NCBI GenBank assembly: GCA_009774155.1
Contig: VSNE01000202.1
Coordinates: forward strand, 1-5,371
Origin: Lachnospiraceae bacterium
GTDB taxonomy: Bacteria; Bacillota; Clostridia; Lachnospirales; Lachnospiraceae
Length of the DNA: 5,371 nt
Direction: 5' to 3'
The position numbers and the translations under genes are program-made. The notes under the pieces were generated by a model. The model had not been told where the DNA came from and did not search any database. It saw only the letters and a program-made list of their open reading frames with translations. Of this stretch, positions 1 through 5,371 are shown piece by piece (position 1 is the stretch's first letter; every line of letters begins with the position of its first letter).

Positions 1-62
1 ACTAAATAATAATTGCAGGTTTTCCGGGTGTGATTGAATGATTTGCAGTTAAAGAAGAAAGT
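1..62. other. Leader region upstream of the transporter operon
   Basis: AT-rich stretch before the first gene. All three + strand frames contain stop codons early (for example at 3, 7, 10, 31, 35 and 39), so any upstream gene can contribute only its last few codons here. Which frame, if any, carries such a tail cannot be decided. No convincing sigma-A promoter pair, operator palindrome or terminator was found, so the operon promoter probably lies to the left of the window. Confidence 0.4.
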
Positions 63-68
63 GGGGGG
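63..68 (+). promoter_or_regulatory. Ribosome binding site of the ABC ATPase gene, decides the start
   Basis: A run of six G residues lies directly against an in-frame ATG at 69 and 6 bases before a second in-frame ATG at 75. Zero spacing would not allow initiation at 69, while 6 bases is near ideal, so 75 is taken as the start. The G run would pair with the anti-Shine-Dalgarno CCUCC using one G-U wobble. Confidence 0.6.
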
Positions 69-74
69 ATGAGA

Positions 75-1607
75 ATGGAAGAGATCAAAATGCGGGTCGA
101 GCATGTTTCCAAATCTTTTCCGGGCGTTAAGGCTTTGACGGATATTGATTTCGCCGTGCGTAAAGGCACCGTTCATGCATTGTGCGGGGAAAACGGCGCG
201 GGTAAATCTACTCTGATGAAAATTATCAATGGAATATATAAAGCCGACGCCGGACAGATTTATATTGATGAAGAGCCGGTAGAGATCAAGAACCCGATTC
301 AGGCGAGAGAGCATGGAATCTCCATGATTGCCCAGGAGTTGAATTATGTTCCGGATCTGACTGTGGAGGAGAATCTTTTTCTTGGAAGGCTTCCGGTAAA
401 CGGGTTCGGAAAGGTTGACTGGAAGCTGGTTCGCACGGAGGCGGAAAAGTTCCTGGAGGAACAGAACCTGTCGTATTCTCCCACACAGACGCTGAGGACG
501 CTGACGGTTTCTGATATTCAGATGCTGGAGATTATTAAGGCTATTACCAACAATGCGCAGATTATCATCATGGATGAGCCTACCTCATCCATCTCTCAGA
601 AAGAGGTGGAGCTGCTGTTCGGTAAGATTGAGGAGTTAAGAGAAAAGGGAGTAAGCATTATCTATATTTCTCATAAGATGGACGAGCTGTTTGCAATCGC
701 AGATGATATTACCGTAATCCGGGACGGCTCTGTAGTAAATACCCACAGAGTGGAGGATCTGCTTCCGGAAAACGCGGAGCAGAGCGATATTGAGGAGGCT
801 ACTAATATCATCATTGGGGAGATGGTAGGCCGTAAGCTGGAAAATGTATATCCGAAGACGGAGGTGCCCATTGGAGAGGTTGCGCTGGAGGTTAAAAATT
901 TCTGCTGCAAAAATATTTTTGAGGACATTAATTTTTACGTCCGGAAGGGCGAGATTGTAGGCTTTGCCGGGCTGGTCGGAGCCGGACGGACGGAGACGAT
1001 GCGCGCGGTCTACGGACTGGATCATCATGATTCAGGCACTGCTATGCTGAACGGGAAGGAGCTCCGGCTGAAAGATCCGAGAACGAGCATTGACAACGGC
1101 CTGATTATGCTGTCGGAGGATCGCCGCGAATATGGTTTGATTCCGGTAAGAAGCGTTATGGAAAATGCAAGTATTGCCAGCCTGAAAAACTATATATACG
1201 GAGGATATACCCACCGGGCAAAGGAACGTGAGAACGTAACAAAATATTTTAAGAAAATGCAGGTAAAAACTCCCACCCTGGAGACTCCGATTTCATCTCT
1301 TTCCGGCGGAAATGCGCAGAAGGTGCTGCTGTCAAGATGGATGCTCTGCGAGCCTGATGTAATGATTCTCGACGAGCCGACCCGGGGTATTGATGTAGGC
1401 GCAAAGTTTGAGATCTACAAGCTGATGACGGAGATTGTAAAAGAAGATAAAGCGATTATCATGGTCTCGTCAGAGCTGGCAGAGCTGATTGGTATGTGCG
1501 ATCGTATCTATATCATGTGCCAGGGCCGTATTACAGGATGTCTGTCCAGAGATGAATTTTCACAGGAACGCATTATGATGTGCGCGACTGGTCTGATGAA
1601 AAGCTGA
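75..1607 (+). CDS. Sugar ABC transporter ATP-binding protein, double NBD (RbsA/MglA/XylG type)
   Basis: Cytoplasmic ATPase that powers a CUT2-class sugar importer. At 510 residues it has the usual length of this family, with two fused nucleotide-binding domains. NBD1 has Walker A GENGAGKST at about 38-46, a Q-loop Gln at 87, a weakened signature LTVSDIQ at 143-149, Walker B IIMDEP at about 164-169 and the switch His at 200. NBD2 begins near 270. Its Walker A-like GLVGAGRTE at 299-307 has Arg in place of Lys, its signature LSGGNAQ is at 409-415, its Walker B ILDEP is at 431-435, and Ser replaces the switch His at 466. The Arg and Ser replacements are normal for NBD2 of RbsA-like proteins. The start at 75 was chosen because the G-rich ribosome binding site is 6 bases away; ATG 69 and ATG 90 are alternatives. 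It is followed after 17 bases by the permease gene and is surely co-transcribed with it. The substrate is not specified by this subunit. Confidence 0.97.
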   Translation: MEEIKMRVEHVSKSFPGVKALTDIDFAVRKGTVHALCGENGAGKSTLMKIINGIYKADAGQIYIDEEPVEIKNPIQAREHGISMIAQELNYVPDLTVEENLFLGRLPVNGFGKVDWKLVRTEAEKFLEEQNLSYSPTQTLRTLTVSDIQMLEIIKAITNNAQIIIMDEPTSSISQKEVELLFGKIEELREKGVSIIYISHKMDELFAIADDITVIRDGSVVNTHRVEDLLPENAEQSDIEEATNIIIGEMVGRKLENVYPKTEVPIGEVALEVKNFCCKNIFEDINFYVRKGEIVGFAGLVGAGRTETMRAVYGLDHHDSGTAMLNGKELRLKDPRTSIDNGLIMLSEDRREYGLIPVRSVMENASIASLKNYIYGGYTHRAKERENVTKYFKKMQVKTPTLETPISSLSGGNAQKVLLSRWMLCEPDVMILDEPTRGIDVGAKFEIYKLMTEIVKEDKAIIMVSSELAELIGMCDRIYIMCQGRITGCLSRDEFSQERIMMCATGLMKS

Positions 1608-1608
1608 A

Positions 1609-1615
1609 AGGGAGG
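1609..1615 (+). promoter_or_regulatory. Ribosome binding site of the permease gene, decides the start
   Basis: AGGGAGG just after the ATPase stop codon, with 9 bases to the ATG at 1625. It supports 1625 rather than the in-frame ATG at 1580, which lies inside the ATPase gene and would add 15 hydrophilic residues not expected in this family. Confidence 0.8.
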
Positions 1616-1624
1616 AACGGAATA

Positions 1625-2614
1625 ATGAATAATAAGCCTAAATTGCAGCAGAGCCTGCAGAAACATTCTATCTATATTGTACTTGTTTTGATGTTTGCCA
1701 TATGCAGTATGATCAGCCCTTATTTCTTAAAATCAAATAACCTGATCAATATTATGAGACAGTCATGTGTGGGGCTTCTGATTGCATACGGCGAAATGAT
1801 TCTGATTGTGGAAGGCTTCATTGACCTGTCCGCGGCATCTGTACTGGCATTAAGCGGCGTGCTCTCCATTGCGGTGTATAAAAGCACAGGCTCGCTGGTG
1901 CTGGCGATTCTGACAGCGATTCTGGTCGGAATTCTGTGCAACCTGTTCAATGCATTTTTTGTGGCAAATGTTCAGGTACCTGCATTTATTGCAACTCTTG
2001 GCATGCAGGAGATTGCCCGCGGAATTGCTCTTTACTACTGCGGGGGCTCCAACATTCTTCAGCTTGGCAATTATACGGTTGTAGGACAGGGGATGGTCGG
2101 ACCGATTCCGCTTCCCGTCATTATATTGATTCTGATTACAATCGCTATGTGGTATTTGGTAACTCAGACGCGCTGGGGACGCAGTCTCTATGCAATCGGA
2201 GGAAACCGCAATGCGGCAGAGGCAAGCGGCATCAATGTAAAACGAAGCATTTATATGAGTTATATTATCAACGGTATGCTGGTCGGCTTTGCGGGAGTTA
2301 TTTTTATGGCCCGTAACAATGCGGGACTTCCCAACGGCGCAGTCGGCTATGAGATGACCGGACTTACCGCGGCAATCGTAGGAGGCACCTCCATGAACGG
2401 CGGTATCGGAACGATAACAGGAACGGTGGCCGGCGCGTTCATTATTGCATTTCTTGAAAATATTATGAACCTGATTGGAGTTGATTCCTATATTCAGCAG
2501 ATGATTAAGGGACTGATCGTAGTGCTTGCGGTTGCGGCAGATATTTTCAGCAAGAGAGGAAAAGTAACCAAGGTAATCATTGCCCCAAAGGATGAGGAGA
2601 AGAAGGAAAAGTAG
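1625..2614 (+). CDS. Sugar ABC transporter permease (RbsC-like, BPD_transp_2 family)
   Basis: Integral membrane subunit that forms the translocation path of the importer, probably as a homodimer on the double-NBD ATPase. It has 329 residues, close to RbsC. Hydrophobic segments visible at about 15-35, 47-63, 68-84, 89-114, 117-137, 161-180, 209-228, 243-255, 262-283 and 291-307 fit the roughly ten-helix CUT2 fold. Family landmarks include FIDLSAAS (65-72, a variant of GIDLSVGS), the cytoplasmic stretch around GGNRNAAEASGI (192-203) that corresponds to the NBD-coupling EAA-like region, and GGTSMNGGIGTITG (253-266). The C-terminal tail is short and Lys/Glu-rich. The start at 1625 has a good ribosome binding site. 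The gene is tightly coupled to the upstream ATPase. The stop codon overlaps an AGGAGGAG sequence that belongs to the following leader. Confidence 0.96.
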   Translation: MNNKPKLQQSLQKHSIYIVLVLMFAICSMISPYFLKSNNLINIMRQSCVGLLIAYGEMILIVEGFIDLSAASVLALSGVLSIAVYKSTGSLVLAILTAILVGILCNLFNAFFVANVQVPAFIATLGMQEIARGIALYYCGGSNILQLGNYTVVGQGMVGPIPLPVIILILITIAMWYLVTQTRWGRSLYAIGGNRNAAEASGINVKRSIYMSYIINGMLVGFAGVIFMARNNAGLPNGAVGYEMTGLTAAIVGGTSMNGGIGTITGTVAGAFIIAFLENIMNLIGVDSYIQQMIKGLIVVLAVAADIFSKRGKVTKVIIAPKDEEKKEK

Positions 2615-2645
2615 GAGGAGCATAATGCGGCAGAAATTTATCTGA
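2613..2645 (+). other. Strong Shine-Dalgarno with a six-codon mini-ORF in the binding-protein leader
   Basis: AGGAGGAG at 2613-2620 overlaps the permease stop codon and is followed by ATG at 2625, which opens a frame of only six codons (MRQKFI) ending in TGA at 2643-2645. The ribosome site is at least as good as those of the real genes nearby. It could be a leader peptide, a decayed gene start or chance in purine-rich DNA. It shows no run of a single amino acid that would suggest classical attenuation, so the call is weak. Confidence 0.25.
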
Positions 2646-2682
2646 CGTATGCTATAGAAACTATGAACCAAGCAGAAAGGAA

Positions 2683-2690
2683 AGGAAGGA
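2683..2690 (+). promoter_or_regulatory. Ribosome binding site of the substrate-binding protein gene
   Basis: AGGAAGGA with 6 bases to the ATG at 2697, inside a longer purine stretch from about 2671. A strong site fits the usual need for excess binding protein over the membrane subunits. Confidence 0.75.
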
Positions 2691-2696
2691 TTTATT

Positions 2697-3824
2697 ATGA
2701 AATTGAGAAAACTGACAGCTTTAGCGCTTACCGTGGCCATGACATTGTCAATGGCGGCCTGCGGCTCCGGAGCTAAGGAGGAACCGGCGGCTTCGGAACC
2801 AGCAGCCTCAGAGGAACCGGCACAGGAGGCGGAAAATACAGAAGAACCCGCGGGCGAAGAGGCTTCGGGAGATTACCGTGTGGCATTTATTGCGCGTGCA
2901 AGCGCAGATACCTTTGCTGCTTGGCTGACTCGTGAGATGATCAGTGAAGCGGAAAAATATCCGGAGATTACGCTGGACTACTTCAGCGGTGAGGCGGATG
3001 ATAATAAGCTGAACGGTATTCTGGAGGACTGCGTGACGAAGGAATATGATTTAGTGATTGTTCAGGTTAACGACAATGCGGCGTCTGCTCCGTATATCAA
3101 ACAGGTAGTAGATGCGGGAATCCCGGTAATTACCACCAATCCGGCGGTTCATCAGGGCGATCTTGACGGCTCGGATGACACCTCCCTTCTGGAAGGAACC
3201 GGAACGGTTGATGCGGACCCTGTCGAGCAGGCGGCTGTAAGCGCAAAGATTGCAGTTGAGGAAGTGCCGGAGAATGCAAATGTAGTAGTTCTGATGGGAC
3301 CGTCCAATAACTTCCACTCTGACGGACGCCGGGTAGGCTGGGAGCAGGAATTTTTCTCTAAGAGAACGGATGTAAAGATTCTGTACGAAGATTATGCAAA
3401 CTGGAACAGTGATGAAGCGCTTACTCTGATGGAAACATGGGTACAGGGCGGAACCAAGATCGATGCAATCATCTCCATGAATGACAATATGGCAGCCGGC
3501 GCAATCGAGGCAGTCCGCGGTAACTCCGATTACTTTGATGCAGATGGAAAGCCGACCTTCCTCGCTTACGGCGTGGACGGAAATGCACAGGGATGTCTGC
3601 TTGTTCAGGAAGGGGTTCTGACCAGAACTTCACTCCAGGATGCTTCCCTGCTTGCTGAGCAGTGTATCGCAAATGCGGCAGCCGTTTTGAAGGGTGAAAA
3701 GGCTCCTACGGATGTGGAATTTTATGTGGAGGCTCCTGCAATCAATTCCGATACAGTACAGCAGTACATTGATATGTATGTGGAGTCCGGAGAGATCAGC
3801 GCAGACGGTTCTCTTGCCAATTAA
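2697..3824 (+). CDS. Sugar ABC transporter substrate-binding lipoprotein (Peripla_BP_4 / RbsB-like)
   Basis: Cell-surface receptor of the importer: it would bind the sugar or polyol outside the membrane and hand it to the permease. It has 375 residues. A basic N-terminus and hydrophobic core (1-21) lead to a lipobox MAAC with Cys22 as the likely lipidated residue. Residues 27-58 form a flexible Glu/Ala/Pro/Ser linker with repeated EEPA/SEPA units, common in surface lipoproteins of Firmicutes. The type-1 periplasmic binding fold starts at about 59 (DYRVAFIARASADTF). Conserved pieces include the strand and loop IPVITTN (142-148), the MNDNMAAGAIEAV segment (261-273), GVDG (292-295) and TSLQD (311-315). 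By a mental alignment with E. coli RbsB, Asn262, Asp294 and Gln314 match ligand residues, but the Asp-Arg pair at 89/90 of RbsB is Asn-Pro here (148-149). The ligand is therefore unknown. A terminator follows the gene, so it is the last of the importer set. Confidence 0.95.
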   Translation: MKLRKLTALALTVAMTLSMAACGSGAKEEPAASEPAASEEPAQEAENTEEPAGEEASGDYRVAFIARASADTFAAWLTREMISEAEKYPEITLDYFSGEADDNKLNGILEDCVTKEYDLVIVQVNDNAASAPYIKQVVDAGIPVITTNPAVHQGDLDGSDDTSLLEGTGTVDADPVEQAAVSAKIAVEEVPENANVVVLMGPSNNFHSDGRRVGWEQEFFSKRTDVKILYEDYANWNSDEALTLMETWVQGGTKIDAIISMNDNMAAGAIEAVRGNSDYFDADGKPTFLAYGVDGNAQGCLLVQEGVLTRTSLQDASLLAEQCIANAAAVLKGEKAPTDVEFYVEAPAINSDTVQQYIDMYVESGEISADGSLAN

Positions 3825-3882
3825 TAAACAACAATCGAACCTGGTAATTTAGTTTTAGCTTGGATGTGGTTTCGTGATATTG
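3825..3882 (+). other. Short 3' untranslated stretch after the binding-protein gene
   Basis: Fifty-eight AT-rich bases between the binding-protein stop codon and the terminator stem. No open frame with a ribosome binding site and no clear promoter pair is visible. A GATATT at 3876-3881 has no acceptable -35 partner. Confidence 0.4.
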
Positions 3883-3918
3883 GTGCCTGGCGCTCTATGG
3901 GCTGCCGGGCACTGTTTT
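3883..3918 (+). terminator. Intrinsic terminator between the importer genes and the dehydrogenase gene
   Basis: The left arm 3883-3891 (GTGCCTGGC) pairs with 3904-3912 (GCCGGGCAC), giving nine pairs with one G-T wobble around a 12-base loop. The TGTTTT tract at 3913-3918 follows at once. It lies 58 bases after the binding-protein stop and 38 bases before the next start codon. It probably ends or thins transcription of the importer part of the operon. Confidence 0.8.
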
Positions 3919-3933
3919 AAATAAGTAAAAATC

Positions 3934-3943
3934 AGGAAGGGAG
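3934..3943 (+). promoter_or_regulatory. Ribosome binding site of the dehydrogenase gene (long spacing)
   Basis: AGGAAGGGAG is the best purine-rich site before the dehydrogenase, but it ends 13 bases before the ATG at 3957, longer than usual. No in-frame ATG, GTG or TTG lies between. In-frame ATGs at 3993 (AAAGG 7 bases before) and 4011 (GAGG 8 bases before) are rival starts. Confidence 0.5.
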
Positions 3944-3956
3944 CTTCTTAAAAGAA

Positions 3957-5093
3957 ATGGCAGAAAAGAAGTATATTAACAAAGGCGCATTTATGACAGA
4001 GGTAGACAGGATGATCGTGGTGGATGAAGAGCATCTTGATATCGTCGAAGATCCGATTGTAAAAGAGAAAATCAAAGCACAGCTGGAAGTAAAGCTGCCG
4101 GTTGATCCGGATAAGGTTCTGATTAAACTGGAATATGTGGGCGTGTGCGGTTCGGATGTCCATTATTTCCATGACGGACGCTGCGGTACCTTTAGGGTTG
4201 AGAAGGACAGGGATATCCCGTTTATGCTGGGACATGAGTGCGCAGGCACAGTTGTGGAGGTCGGCGCCAATGTTACAGATCTCAAGGTGGGCGATCGCGT
4301 ATGCTGTGAGCCGGGAATCACATGCGGGAAATGTGAATTTTGTAAATCCGGACATTATAATCTGTGCAGGGATGTTATCTTCTGGGCAACGCCGCCTGTA
4401 CAGGGATGCTATATGAAATATGTTTCCTTCCAGGCAGATCTTTGCTTTAAGCTTCCGGAAGGAATGAATACGAAAGCAGGAGCTCTTGTTGAGCCGTTTG
4501 CAACCGGCATGTACGCGGCGGAAAAAGGTGAGATTACTGTTGGAAATACGGTAGTTATTCTTGGAAGCGGCTGTATCGGGCTGATGACTATGATGTCATG
4601 CAAGGCGCGGGGCGCAAGTCAGATTATCGTATGCGATCTTGAGGATATCCGTCTTGAGAAAGCGAAGGAGCTTGGCGCCGATTATGTGATTAACAGCGGA
4701 AAGGAAGATCCGATTGCAAGAATTAAAGAGCTGACGGACGGGCGGGGGCCGGATGTGGTATTTGAGACTGCGGGAAGCAAGTTTACGATTGCGCAGACCG
4801 CCCACATTGCACGCCGCGGGGGACTGGTTGTACTGGTCGGCATGTCCGCGGAAGAGGAGCTGACCTATAATTTCGGTCAGGTTATGGCCAAGGAGCTTCG
4901 GATCAAGTCGCTGTTCCGCTATGTAAATATGTTCCCGAAGAGTGTTGCCACTGCAGGGGCAGGACTTGCGCCGCTTGAAAAGGTTGCCACTCATGAGTAC
5001 ACACTGGATCATATCCAGCAGGCCTTTGAAGATTCTGTCAATAAGAAGAATGAGGTTGTAAAAGCTGTCATTAAAATTGACGATGAAATCTAA
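3957..5093 (+). CDS. Zinc-dependent polyol dehydrogenase (sorbitol/xylitol dehydrogenase family, MDR superfamily)
   Basis: Predicted cytoplasmic oxidoreductase that interconverts a polyol and its ketose, probably with NAD. It has 378 residues from this start. The GroES-like catalytic domain holds Cys64 (GVCGSD), His93-Glu94 (LGHE) and Glu179 (LVEP), matching the catalytic zinc site of sorbitol dehydrogenase (Cys44, His69, Glu70 and Glu155 in the human enzyme). Cys123, Cys126, Cys129 and Cys137 form a complete structural-zinc lobe, which the human enzyme lacks. The Rossmann domain has GSGCIG (203-208) and an acidic Asp227 after the second strand, which favours NAD over NADP. FRYVN at 320-324 matches the Arg-Tyr substrate-side pair of sorbitol dehydrogenases. 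The N-terminus is about 18 residues longer than usual; starting at Met19 (4011) would give 360 residues, closer to the family norm. The gene sits between two terminators, downstream of a sugar importer, so its substrate is likely the imported polyol or a product of it. Sorbitol, xylitol, ribitol and others remain possible. Confidence 0.93.
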   Translation: MAEKKYINKGAFMTEVDRMIVVDEEHLDIVEDPIVKEKIKAQLEVKLPVDPDKVLIKLEYVGVCGSDVHYFHDGRCGTFRVEKDRDIPFMLGHECAGTVVEVGANVTDLKVGDRVCCEPGITCGKCEFCKSGHYNLCRDVIFWATPPVQGCYMKYVSFQADLCFKLPEGMNTKAGALVEPFATGMYAAEKGEITVGNTVVILGSGCIGLMTMMSCKARGASQIIVCDLEDIRLEKAKELGADYVINSGKEDPIARIKELTDGRGPDVVFETAGSKFTIAQTAHIARRGGLVVLVGMSAEEELTYNFGQVMAKELRIKSLFRYVNMFPKSVATAGAGLAPLEKVATHEYTLDHIQQAFEDSVNKKNEVVKAVIKIDDEI

Positions 5094-5103
5094 GTGATTC
5101 TGG

Positions 5104-5144
5104 ATGGTCAGCAGGGCGCATGGCGGCTGCTGACCATTTTGTTT
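5104..5144 (+). terminator. Strong intrinsic terminator between the dehydrogenase and isomerase-like genes
   Basis: A perfect 11-pair stem (5104-5114 ATGGTCAGCAG with 5127-5137 CTGCTGACCAT) encloses a 12-base loop that can form a small inner CGC/GCG stem. The tract TTTTGTTT (5137-5144) follows. It starts 10 bases after the dehydrogenase stop and ends 15 bases before the next start codon, so the following gene depends on read-through or on a promoter overlapping the hairpin. Confidence 0.85.
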
Positions 5145-5159
5145 GCGGCGGGGTGAAAT

Positions 5160-5371
5160 ATGAAGAAAAATAAAATTGCTTTAGGCTGTGATAATGTGGG
5201 ATTTGAGCTGAAGGAGCAGATCAAAAGGTATTTAACAGAAGAGAAAAACTTTGAAGTGGTGATTGACCCTGTGAAAAACGCAGAGGACGGCTATCTGGCA
5301 GGAATCCGGGTGGCGGAGGAAATGTGCGCAGGGTTTCAGATAGATGAATGCAGGCCTGGACTGTATATATG
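5160..5371 (+). CDS. RpiB/LacA/LacB-family sugar-phosphate isomerase, N-terminal part only, possibly LacA-like subunit
   Basis: Seventy codons plus two bases of a gene that runs off the right edge. GGGGTGA at 5150-5156 provides the ribosome binding site. The opening KIALGCDNVGFELKEQIK (residues 5-22) matches the first strand and helix of RpiB/LacAB proteins, which isomerise aldose and ketose phosphates (ribose 5-P/ribulose 5-P, galactose 6-P/tagatose 6-P, allose 6-P, erythrulose 4-P). The end, PGLYI followed by TG, is where the family has the CGTG active-site loop; TG fits a Cys codon. Two features are unusual. Asn12 replaces the His of the common GCDHVG/GSDHAG motif, and the region after IDPV (35-38) reads NAEDGYLAGIRVAEEM without the familiar (T)DYP segment. 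Both changes resemble LacA, the subunit of galactose-6-phosphate isomerase that carries Glu at the His position. It may pair with a LacB-like partner further downstream, which is inference. Membership in the family is firm; activity and substrate are open. Confidence 0.85.
   Translation, partial: MKKNKIALGCDNVGFELKEQIKRYLTEEKNFEVVIDPVKNAEDGYLAGIRVAEEMCAGFQIDECRPGLYI

Noticed and set aside
636..1028. Open frame of 130 codons on the - strand inside the ATPase gene
   Set aside because: It is antisense to well-conserved ATPase sequence, has no recognisable domain, and an overlapping second - strand frame shows that the region is simply poor in antisense stops.
1580..1624. Permease start at the ATG inside the end of the ATPase gene
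   Set aside because: The AGGGAGG site at 1609-1615 lies downstream of that ATG and is correctly spaced for ATG 1625. The extra 15 residues are hydrophilic and read from ATPase coding sequence.
2654..2660. TATAGAA as a possible -10 box in the binding-protein leader
   Set aside because: The sequence at the expected -35 distance (around CAGAAA) does not resemble TTGACA, so a separate promoter is not supported.
1850..2740. Long open frame of 296 codons on the - strand opposite the permease and the start of the binding-protein gene
   Set aside because: It lies antisense to two genes with clear family motifs, its translation has no recognisable domain and is rich in Asn, His, Cys and Ser as expected from a shadow frame, and no ribosome binding site context supports it.
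2777..2860. Repetitive GAA/CCG/GCG-rich DNA that could be called a nucleotide repeat
   Set aside because: It encodes the low-complexity Glu/Ala/Pro linker after the lipobox. The units are imperfect and are explained by protein composition.
3876..3881. GATATT as a possible -10 box for a dehydrogenase promoter
   Set aside because: The hexamer 17 bases upstream (TTTTAG) is a poor -35, and the predicted transcript would start within or just before the terminator stem, so it was not called.
4135..4416. Open frame of 93 codons on the + strand in another frame within the dehydrogenase gene
   Set aside because: It overlaps the conserved zinc-binding region of the dehydrogenase, has no recognisable domain and is a shadow frame.

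Overview
This 5.4 kb window looks like part of a carbohydrate or polyol uptake-and-use operon from a low-to-mid GC Gram-positive anaerobe, most likely a member of the Lachnospiraceae/Clostridia. The basis is purine-rich AGGAGG-type ribosome binding sites, a lipoprotein signal followed by a Glu/Ala/Pro-rich linker, intrinsic terminators with T-tracts, and protein sequence style. All genes are on the + strand. The taxonomic placement is inference from sequence style only.

Layout. Bases 1-62 are non-coding or hold at most the last codons of an upstream gene. Then come the three parts of a complete CUT2-type (ribose/galactose/xylose-like) ABC importer in the order of E. coli rbsA-rbsC-rbsB: a double-NBD ATPase (75-1607), a membrane permease (1625-2614) and a substrate-binding lipoprotein (2697-3824). 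The permease starts 17 bases after the ATPase stop. The binding-protein gene has an 82-base leader with its own strong ribosome binding site. An intrinsic terminator follows (3883-3918). Next is a zinc-dependent, NAD-type polyol dehydrogenase of the sorbitol/xylitol dehydrogenase family (3957-5093). A second strong terminator (5104-5144) lies just before the start of an RpiB/LacA/LacB-family sugar-phosphate isomerase gene (5160 onward), which the window cuts after 70 codons.

How the parts fit. The importer would bring in a sugar or polyol without phosphorylating it. The dehydrogenase would oxidise a polyol to a ketose. A kinase, not seen here, would phosphorylate it, and the RpiB/LacA-like protein or its partner would isomerise the ketose phosphate. 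The substrate cannot be read from the sequence.

The most interesting points are these. The isomerase-like protein has Asn where the family normally has its conserved His, and it lacks the usual (T)DYP segment, so it may be a LacA-like non-catalytic subunit. The two terminators split the operon into expression tiers. The binding-protein pocket departs from the ribose/galactose Asp-Arg pattern. No mobile element, CRISPR array, RNA gene or clearly new system is visible. This is mainly an ordinary sugar-utilisation locus with an open substrate question.
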